A stretch of DNA of 36,852 nt, from NCBI GenBank assembly GCA_934162265.1, contig CAKPHZ010000015.1:1-36852 (forward strand). Reading direction: 5' to 3'. The translations under genes and the position numbers were made by a program. This document shows positions 25,715 to 32,347 of the stretch, one piece after another. The notes under the pieces were generated by a model. The model made no database searches. It saw only the letters and a list, made by a program, of their open reading frames with translations, and was not told the origin of the DNA. This DNA is from an uncultured Bacilli bacterium (lineage in GTDB: Bacteria > Bacillota_I > Bacilli_A > RF39 > UBA660). Numbering within the stretch: position 1 is the first letter of the stretch; each line of letters starts with the position of its first letter.

Positions 25715-27697
25715 CTACCATGAGCCACCTCCACCTCCACCAGAACCACCACCTGATGATCCTCCACCAGATGATCCTCCACTTGATGAACTGTAAGTCA
25801 TTGTTGTTTGAGCAGTATTCATTGTAGAGTTTATGAATGATCCGAATGCTATTGTATTAAATCCACTAGGACTATCATACCAAGAAGGAGCTTGCATAGA
25901 AATCGTTTCAAATTTTTTAATCCATTTGTCTGATACTCCTAAAACATAGGCATATGGTAGAATATTATAAAAATATGTTGGATTTTGCATTACTAATGAT
26001 TCTAATTTGTCTTTTTCTGCTGTTTGTAGAAATTTTTTAAATCCGTTTAATTTTCCTAACATTTCATTGCCATATGGTGTTCTTTTTGGTAAATAACTTA
26101 AGCATATAACCATTCCTGCAATACATGCTAATCCCCAAAAGTATTCTATTAAATAAATTGAGTCTTGTTTTAATGTTGGAAATACTATAAATGCCCATGG
26201 AATACCACCAAAACCTAATCCCCAGATAAGTCCAAATATTATGGTTTGTATTTTTGAGCGTTTTGGTTTACCATTTGTATAAACAGTTTGTGTTTCTCCA
26301 AATACTAATTTAAATAAAACCGTGAAGCCAAGTCCTGGAAATATTAGTGCTATTAATAATTTATCAAAATTTCCATAGTTAAAAATTGGAGGAATAGTAA
26401 TTAGGCAATATGTTATACTAATCATTAGTATAATGAATATCTTTTTATTTGATGATGATTTTTCAAAAATTTTGTTTATATTCTCTTTAGAATTAATGTT
26501 ATCTAATATTTTATTTGTAGTGATATAGAAATTATCATATAAATCTTTTGATGTAACTTCATTGATATTTTTTGGAGTTGACTTTTCTTTAGATTTATTA
26601 AATAAAGAATTTAGTGTTGGTTGTTTGGTAAATAGACCATTAAAAAATGTTTGTTCATTAATATTATTTCCATCATATTCTTTTAGTTTTGTTATTTTAA
26701 AATCATTTGATTTAAAGAATAATTTTTTTTGTTCTATTTCAGATATTTTAATATATCCTTGATTTGCTAAATAGATTAGTAATGAAGTTACATCTTGAGA
26801 CTCAGCTTTTCCTTTGTATAGGAATCCAATTTCTAGGCTATTGAATCCTTGTGGTGGATAAAACTCAACGGTTTCTATAACTTGATCATCACGACCAAAT
26901 TTATACCATAATAGTATAGAAATTATTAAAAATATTATAGGAATTAATGCTAAAGTATAATTTATTATATTTGTATCTAATTTCGCTCCAATAAAATATC
27001 CTTCTTCTAATTCACATCTTATTGTTAATGCTTCGTTGGGATTAAGAATTTCGTTATAATTTCCTATTATTGTATTTTCATTAATTGTATAATTAATTTT
27101 GTCATTTTTTGTTGAACCTATTGTTCCTGATGAAAAGCCTAGTTTATTTGCATCAAATTTTTTAGGCATAGTAATCGTGAAAGTTATATTTCCGATTACT
27201 GTATCCCATTCATTTCCAATGATATTATAATATAATTCATCATAATCTTTCATTGGATCTTTTCCTAAATTATATGTATATTTGATTGTATATTTTTGTT
27301 CACCTGTTAGACTTCTGTAAGTAGATCCTATTTTTATTTTGTAATTTCCATTTTCTCGTGAAGTTTTATATTCATTATCTACACTTAAATTTGTTATTTG
27401 TGTACGATTAGTGGAGGTAGTTCCATCTAATCTTGTAATGGTATTTTTTAATGGAATAATTCTAAAGATTCCGTGTTTTGGTACATTAAAATATGCTGTA
27501 ATTGTTTCTGTTATATTTAGAGTATTGTTTTCGTTAACTATAATGTTTATATCATATTTATCAATTACATAATCGTAAGAATTATATTTGCTGTTGATGC
27601 TAGGAGTTAAATTTTGGTTTGTTGTTGCGTAAACTTCTTGCAAGTTTATAATTATTAGAGATAAGGCAATAGTGATAATTAAGTAAATTTTTTTCAT
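25715..27697 (-). CDS. DUF2207 family membrane protein
   Basis: The 660-aa protein has a signal peptide (about 1-24). A large extracytoplasmic beta-rich domain of DUF2207 type (YVIDKYDINIIVNENNTLNI then GIFRIIPL) comes next. It has a membrane helix near 245-265, a cytoplasmic winged-helix-like region, and further helices near 420-445 and 485-535. The C-terminal tail is very rich in Gly/Ser and ends GGGGGGSW. Such tails are typical of this family. Function is unknown. It sits 23 bp downstream of lemA, a frequent pairing across bacteria. AAAGGAG lies about 13 bases before the ATG, a longer spacing than usual. Confidence 0.88.
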   Translation of the reverse strand: MKKIYLIITIALSLIIINLQEVYATTNQNLTPSINSKYNSYDYVIDKYDINIIVNENNTLNITETITAYFNVPKHGIFRIIPLKNTITRLDGTTSTNRTQITNLSVDNEYKTSRENGNYKIKIGSTYRSLTGEQKYTIKYTYNLGKDPMKDYDELYYNIIGNEWDTVIGNITFTITMPKKFDANKLGFSSGTIGSTKNDKINYTINENTIIGNYNEILNPNEALTIRCELEEGYFIGAKLDTNIINYTLALIPIIFLIISILLWYKFGRDDQVIETVEFYPPQGFNSLEIGFLYKGKAESQDVTSLLIYLANQGYIKISEIEQKKLFFKSNDFKITKLKEYDGNNINEQTFFNGLFTKQPTLNSLFNKSKEKSTPKNINEVTSKDLYDNFYITTNKILDNINSKENINKIFEKSSSNKKIFIILMISITYCLITIPPIFNYGNFDKLLIALIFPGLGFTVLFKLVFGETQTVYTNGKPKRSKIQTIIFGLIWGLGFGGIPWAFIVFPTLKQDSIYLIEYFWGLACIAGMVICLSYLPKRTPYGNEMLGKLNGFKKFLQTAEKDKLESLVMQNPTYFYNILPYAYVLGVSDKWIKKFETISMQAPSWYDSPSGFNTIAFGSFINSTMNTAQTTMTYSSSSGGSSGGGSSGGGSGGGGGGSW

Positions 27698-27720
27698 TAT
27701 TTGTTGTACTCCTTTAGCAA

Positions 27721-28269
27721 TTATAGTTTAATTTTGATATTTTCTCTTTCTGCTGTGTTTGCTTCGAACATTGTTTTTGAGTGATATCCAAATACTTTTG
27801 CAAAAATATTACTTGGAAACATTTCCACTTTGTTGTTGTAAATTTTAACAATACCATTGTAATATTTTCTTGAATTAGCAATGTCTTCTTCAATTTTTGC
27901 TAATTGATTACTTAAATTTTTAAAATTTTCATTTGCTTTTAATTCAGGATAATTTTCTGATAATGCTATAATTTTGCCAACGTTATTTGAGATTTGTTCA
28001 TTTGCTTTAATTTTTTCATCGTTAGTCATTTTATCATAAATATTATTTCTTAGTTCTATTATTTCTTTTAATGTATCTTTTTCGTGTTTTGTGTATGCTT
28101 TTACAGTTTCAATTATATTGGGAATTAAATCCCATCTTTTCTTTAAATATACATCCATTGTAGAAAAAGCTTCTTTTACATCATTGTTTAATTTTATGAA
28201 GTTGTTATATAAAATAAATGTATAAATAATTATCAAAATAATAATTACAATAATTATATAAATCCACAT
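27721..28269 (-). CDS. lemA: LemA family protein
   Basis: The 182-aa protein has one N-terminal membrane helix (about 2-24). A long helical domain follows, with the conserved LKKRWDLIPNIIETVKAY, NFKNLSNQLAKIEEDIANSRKYYN and FGY motifs of LemA. GGAGGTGA precedes the ATG. It is the first gene of the minus-strand operon. The molecular role of LemA is poorly defined, and its association with DUF2207 suggests a joint membrane function. It is transcribed divergently from the recombinase module. Confidence 0.93.
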   Translation of the reverse strand: MWIYIIIVIIILIIIYTFILYNNFIKLNNDVKEAFSTMDVYLKKRWDLIPNIIETVKAYTKHEKDTLKEIIELRNNIYDKMTNDEKIKANEQISNNVGKIIALSENYPELKANENFKNLSNQLAKIEEDIANSRKYYNGIVKIYNNKVEMFPSNIFAKVFGYHSKTMFEANTAERENIKIKL

Positions 28270-28370
28270 ATTTTCACCTCCTATTATAAATTTATTTTAT
28301 CATAGTTTTAGGTTTAATTAAATAGTATTTCTTTCTTTTTTCTTTCATATATTTTTCTTGAAAGGGGGAT

Positions 28371-28490
28371 ATGATGAGAAATAATACTTATCAAGTTGTT
28401 CATCATTATGATTTATCTTCTCTTACAGTTAGAGAAGTTTTAGTTCAGTATTTTACTTTAAAAATAGAACAATATTTTAATAATGAATAA
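28371..28490 (+). CDS. 39-aa ORF overlapping the recombinase start
   Basis: The ORF starts ATG-ATG after a strong AAAGGGGG (28361-28368). It encodes a 39-residue protein with a segment SSLTVREVLVQYFTLKIEQ, probably helical. Its stop (28488-28490) overlaps the recombinase ATG at 28483 by 8 bases, so it is translationally coupled to it. The good ribosome site and the coupling support a real gene. It could be a regulator or directionality factor for the recombinase, but nothing in the sequence proves that. Confidence 0.65.
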   Translation: MMRNNTYQVVHHYDLSSLTVREVLVQYFTLKIEQYFNNE

Positions 28491-30000
28491 TTATAAAGTA
28501 GGAATCTATTTAAGATTATCTCGTGAAGATGAGAAAGAGGGAGAAAGTAGTTCTATTACTAATCAAAGAGCACTTTTAATGAATTATATTAAAGAAAATA
28601 AATTAGTTTTTGTAGATGAATATGTAGATGATGGAGTAAGTGGAACAACTTTTAATCGAGCAGGATTTAAGAGATTAATAGAAGATATTCAGAAAAAGCG
28701 AATTAATATGGTCATTACCAAAGATACTTCTAGGTTAGGAAGAGATCATATAGAGTTTGGATATTACGTAGAAAAATTTTTCCCTGAAAATAATGTAAGA
28801 TATGTTGCTGTAAATGATCAAATTGATACTTTTAAGCAGGAAAATGATATGCTTCTTTTTAAGAGTGCTTATAATGATATGTATGTTAAAGATATTTCTA
28901 ATAAAATTAGAACTAGTTTATGGATTAAGAAGAAACAAGGTGAGTTTGTTGGGGCTTATGCTCCATATGGATATCGAAAAGATATTTATGATAAACATAA
29001 GTTAGTTATTGATGAAGAAGCTGCTAATGTTGTAAAGAAAATTTTTCAATTATTTACTTCAGGAATATCTATTTCTCAGATTGCTGATCATTTAACGAAG
29101 GAAAAAATATCTATTCCTAGTATTCATCAAGGAATGAATCGAGGAATTAAATCTTCACTTTTTGGAATATGGACAACTAGGACAATTACAGATATTTTAA
29201 CTAATCCTACTTATATTGGTCATTTAACTCAAGGTAGGAGTAAGAAGATTAGTTATAAATCAAAAAAGAGAATTCATGTTCCTCAAGAGGAATGGATTAT
29301 TAAAGAAAATAGTTGTCCTAGAATTATAGAAGATGAATTATTTTATTTTGCTAATCATATGTATAAGAAAAATATACATACTAGGGGTAGAGGAGAAGAT
29401 TTATTATTAAAGGGATTTGTTTATTGTCATGAATGTGGTCATAGAATAGGTTTTCGAAAAATATCTTCAAAATATATTTATGGAGATTGTAATTATTATT
29501 TAAAATATCGAAAATATCATGCTTGTACTAGTCATAGTATTCGCTACGATTTATTAGAGAAAGTAATATTAGATGAAGTAAAAAGACTTTTAGAAAAAGA
29601 AGATATGAAGAAGATTATTGAGGATATTTATCATCAACATATAGAATATTATCAAGAAAAGCTAAGTAAAAGACTTATCTTTTTAAAAAAAAGTATAGAA
29701 ATAAATTTAAAAAAATTAGATACGCTTTATGAAGATAAATTGAGTGGTTTTATTGATGGAGAGCAATATATTAGGGTAAAAGAAAAAATACTTTTGACTA
29801 ATCAAAAACTAGAGGAAGAGATTATTTTACTAGAACAGAAAAATACTGATTTAGCATCTGACTTTGGGAAAAAGAAGGTGATGAAGTTTACTAATTCAAT
29901 TTTATTTGATAGAAATTTATTTGGATCTTTAATTGAGAAGATAACTTTAACGAAAGATAAAGAGATTCATCTTTATTATCGGGTAAATTGTAACTTTTGA
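28483..30000 (+). CDS. Large serine recombinase (integrase) of the element
   Basis: The 505-aa protein has an N-terminal resolvase domain with catalytic Ser13 in YLRLSREDE. It also has DDGVSGTTFNRAGF (from 49) and the Arg-rich DTSRLGRD (81-88). A Recombinase domain (about 155-300; GAYAPYGYRKD, NPTYIGH), a zinc ribbon with Cys315, Cys318, Cys336 and Cys348, and a coiled coil (about 370-450) follow. The N-terminal motif resembles TnpX/TndX-type recombinases of Clostridial mobile elements. These enzymes insert circular DNA at attB by double-strand exchange with a 2-bp core. The gene's last codons lie within the element's right attachment arm, as expected for the integrase of this element. It starts inside the upstream 39-aa ORF without its own strong ribosome site. 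Confidence 0.96.
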   Translation: MNNYKVGIYLRLSREDEKEGESSSITNQRALLMNYIKENKLVFVDEYVDDGVSGTTFNRAGFKRLIEDIQKKRINMVITKDTSRLGRDHIEFGYYVEKFFPENNVRYVAVNDQIDTFKQENDMLLFKSAYNDMYVKDISNKIRTSLWIKKKQGEFVGAYAPYGYRKDIYDKHKLVIDEEAANVVKKIFQLFTSGISISQIADHLTKEKISIPSIHQGMNRGIKSSLFGIWTTRTITDILTNPTYIGHLTQGRSKKISYKSKKRIHVPQEEWIIKENSCPRIIEDELFYFANHMYKKNIHTRGRGEDLLLKGFVYCHECGHRIGFRKISSKYIYGDCNYYLKYRKYHACTSHSIRYDLLEKVILDEVKRLLEKEDMKKIIEDIYHQHIEYYQEKLSKRLIFLKKSIEINLKKLDTLYEDKLSGFIDGEQYIRVKEKILLTNQKLEEEIILLEQKNTDLASDFGKKKVMKFTNSILFDRNLFGSLIEKITLTKDKEIHLYYRVNCNF

Positions 30001-30022
30001 GGGTATCTGTTGTAACTCCTTC
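29988..30022 (+). other. attR site (right junction of the element)
   Basis: The element arm TTGTAAC (29988-29994) and AGGGTATC (30000-30007) runs into TGTTG (30008-30012) and host DNA TAACTCC. The arm mirrors the left arm over 20 positions with 18 matches. The recombinase stop codon lies inside it. Confidence 0.85.
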
Positions 30023-30971
30023 TTTAAATAAGAGTTTTAAATTTCAAAGTGATTGGCCTTATAACAATTCACAAGTTTATTTACTTAACTCTATTATAGA
30101 TGATTTAAAAACAGATGAAGATAGAGAATTTAAGGTGAAGAAAGATGGCTATTTATTTACATCAACAGTAAATTATCCAAATAATAAGTCTTTAGTTAAG
30201 CAACATGTTTTAGTAGATAAGAATGGAAAAATTACTAAAGTAGAGGTAGTAGATAAGAGCGATAATGTTCAAATTGTAATGAAATTTAGTAAGCAAGAGT
30301 TAAATAAAAAGTTTTCTAAAGATTATTTTGAACTTAGTAGTCTTTTAAAGATGAATAGTAAGAAAGAAGTACCAAAGATAGATAATTCTTCTAAAGAAAA
30401 AGAAAATCAGTCTAATTCTTCTAATACAGATAGTAATCGTCAAAGTAATAGCAATAATAGCACAAGTGAGAATAATAATACAAATGAAAATAATAATACC
30501 AATAATAGTAATAATAAGAATAGTAACAGTAATGGTACAACTAACAATAATACCAATAATAATACCAATAATAATAGTAATACTAATCAATCTACAACAG
30601 AAGATAGTACAAAAGAAAAGACAACTGCTAAGATAAATGATATTGTTTATCCAATGTATTTACCAGATAATACTTATTTGACTGGTCAAGATACAGTAAA
30701 GACAAAAGATGGTAGTCGTTTGATTTTAACCTTTGGTGGAGATAAATCTTTTGTATTAGTAGAAGAAACAGCATCTACTGCAGATACTTTAGAAGTTATT
30801 CCTGTTAGTGGAAACTTTGATTTTCTATCTGATGTAATTGGAGTAATTGGAAATAAATCTTTATCTTGGCATAGTAATGGAATTGATTATTATATGACAA
30901 GTGATACTTTAGAGGTTTCTGAGTTAGTTAGTATTGCTAGATCAGTTAGTGTTTTACCAGTTAGTAAATAA
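30012..30971 (+). pseudogene. Lipoprotein gene, C-terminal part, separated from its start by the element
   Basis: This is the remaining 319 codons of the lipoprotein begun at 9599. It begins VTPSLNKSFKF and completes the LolA/GerS-like domain (to about residue 120 of this part). An Asn/Ser/Thr-rich linker of ~80 residues and a C-terminal domain (INDIVYPMYLPDNTYLTG, later SNGIDYYMTSDTLEVSELVSIARS) resembling DUF4367 follow. The frame is open back to a TTG at 29997 that overlaps the recombinase stop (TTGA), so weak coupled translation is possible. Such a product would lack the signal peptide and lipobox. No promoter is visible of its own; transcription could only come through the recombinase gene. 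It ends at a strong terminator. Confidence 0.88.
30440..30600 (+). repeat. In-frame AAT-rich repeat tract encoding an Asn-rich linker
   Basis: This is a run of near-repeats of AATAATAATACC and similar 3-bp-based units coding for Asn, Thr and Ser. The unit length is a multiple of three, so copy-number change would alter linker length without a frameshift. Confidence 0.6.
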
Positions 30972-30999
30972 AAAATTCTTCCTTTTGGGGAGAATTTTT
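30971..30999. terminator. Bidirectional terminator
   Basis: AAAAATTCTTCC (30971-30982) pairs with GGGAGAATTTTT (30988-30999) around loop TTTTG, with one wobble pair and T residues following. It serves the lipoprotein remnant and the convergent minus-strand gene. Confidence 0.85.
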
Positions 31000-32162
31000 T
31001 ATTGAGAATCAAATGAATTTACATATTGATTAAATTCTTTAAAAGTTAATTGATCAGGAATTTTAGGAATTTCTGTTAATTTTCTTATATCATTTTTTTC
31101 GAATCTACTGATTGTATTTTTGATAGCTGAATCAATATTATCATATTGGTGGATACCTCTTTTTTGACGATTGGAATGTTCAAAATGATACCATTTATTT
31201 TTTTCTTTAAATAAGATAAAACAATGCATTCTTACTTCTTTTTCAAAATGATTTTCACTTTCATATCCTCTATAACAATAAAGTTTATTTTCTAAACCAA
31301 TCCTATCAAAAAAAGACTTTATTATTTTGGTTTGTTCAATACAAGTACCTATTCCAAATTCTAAAATTTTATCTAAGGTACTAGTTTTGTATTGTTCTCT
31401 AAAGTGTTTTAAGTTATTAAAGTGTAATTTATCTTCGTTATCTACCCAACCATAGGTGATATTTTGATTCATAAAATCCATTAGTTCATTAGGCGTTTGA
31501 ATGGCTAAAAATTCTTTCTTTCTATTTTGGTTTTTATCGTATGTAATGATATTGCCATCATCAATAATATAAAATGGTTGATTACCAAATACTTCAAATT
31601 TTCCTTCATCATAGTAAAGCATATCTTCTTTAGGAAGAGCAAAGATAATTCCTTTTTTAGAAAATTGTAGTAAATATTTATTGTTTAGAGCTTTTTTTTG
31701 TTGAAATTGACAAATGAGGCTAAAATTACTGATGAGATTTAGTCCCATTAAATAAGATCTCTTTTGGTGATTTTCGTTTATATTTATACATTGACCTAGT
31801 GCTATTGAACTTGTATTTTCACTTATAATAATTCCATCATTTTCAATAAATTGGTTGATTTTTCTTGCAATATTACCGTTCATTAAACCTTTTAATAGTT
31901 TAGAAGGATTTTCTTTTTCTAGAAATATTGCGGAATAATTTTCTAATGGTAAGTTTATTAATTCATCTTTAGAATGGATTATTTTTATTTTTAGAACAGG
32001 AATATCTTTAAGAATCATTTTTACTTTTGGATGAGTATTTTGTCTCTTTTTTGTAAGTGAAATATATAGGATAGGTTTATTATGATTAATGATTGTATTT
32101 ATTTTATTCTTTGCTTCGTTTGATTGAGTTTCTTCAACTCCACCAAATAAAAATATTTTCAT
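30999..32162 (-). CDS. S51-like (peptidase E type) domain fused to a transglutaminase-like domain
   Basis: The 387-aa cytoplasmic protein has two parts. Residues 1-205 resemble the peptidase E/cyanophycinase fold (IFLFGG start, ILYISLTKKR, AIFLEKENPSKLLKGL, IIISENTSSIALG), though the usual GxSAG nucleophile motif is changed to ENTSS. Residues ~225-387 look like a transglutaminase-like cysteine hydrolase, with Cys274 in GIGTCIEQT, His313 in RMHCFILF and Glu328 in WYHFEHS at the usual Asp position. No signal peptide is seen. AAGGAG precedes the ATG on the minus strand. I have not seen this pairing named. The domain calls are by motif only, and the second is the more secure. Confidence 0.72.
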   Translation of the reverse strand: MKIFLFGGVEETQSNEAKNKINTIINHNKPILYISLTKKRQNTHPKVKMILKDIPVLKIKIIHSKDELINLPLENYSAIFLEKENPSKLLKGLMNGNIARKINQFIENDGIIISENTSSIALGQCININENHQKRSYLMGLNLISNFSLICQFQQKKALNNKYLLQFSKKGIIFALPKEDMLYYDEGKFEVFGNQPFYIIDDGNIITYDKNQNRKKEFLAIQTPNELMDFMNQNITYGWVDNEDKLHFNNLKHFREQYKTSTLDKILEFGIGTCIEQTKIIKSFFDRIGLENKLYCYRGYESENHFEKEVRMHCFILFKEKNKWYHFEHSNRQKRGIHQYDNIDSAIKNTISRFEKNDIRKLTEIPKIPDQLTFKEFNQYVNSFDSQ

Positions 32163-32347
32163 TTTTTCTTCTCCTTAAAAATTCATCTAAAAAAATTATA
32201 CTATATAAAATGTTTTTTTTCTATCTTTACTTTATTCTTTACTTTTATATTAGTTCATTTGAAGTATTTTTTTCTTTTAAAAAATTTGTCATTTCTTCTT
32301 TTGTATGAATTAAAAGTTAGACTCATAAAGTTTATTAGGTGATAGGA

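Larger units (their letters stand above)
9877..30012. mobile_element. 20.1-kb integrative element of the large serine recombinase type, inserted in a lipoprotein gene
   Basis: The boundaries are TGTTG at 9877-9881 and 30008-30012; the unit length is 20,131 bp. A large serine recombinase gene ends 8 bases before the right junction. The DNA outside the two junctions joins to one uninterrupted reading frame. The two inside ends join to a palindromic attP. Cargo includes an XRE regulator, two ABC transporters, a lipid acylation operon, an alpha-CTD repeat protein, a dockerin protease with a cohesin-like anchor, and a LemA/DUF2207 operon. No relaxase, type IV coupling protein, replication initiator or phage gene is visible. 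It is therefore either a non-conjugative mobilisable element or a genomic island using only site-specific integration. The exact crossover dinucleotide inside TGTTG cannot be fixed by reading. Confidence 0.9.

Noticed and set aside
9877..30012. Reading the element as a DDE transposon with terminal inverted repeats and a 4-5 bp target duplication (TGTT/TGTTG)
   Set aside because: The ends do look like terminal inverted repeats, but no DDE transposase is present. A large serine recombinase abuts the right end, and the inverted arms are what an attP dyad gives after integration.
9877..30012. The split lipoprotein as an assembly chimera
   Set aside because: A random misjoin would not give matching TGTTG at both junctions, mirrored arms, an integrase at the border and an exact in-frame restoration. 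Raw reads would settle it.
30345..30590. Minus-strand 81-aa frame rich in Ile and Thr
   Set aside because: It is the complement of the AAT-rich linker tract and has no ribosome site.
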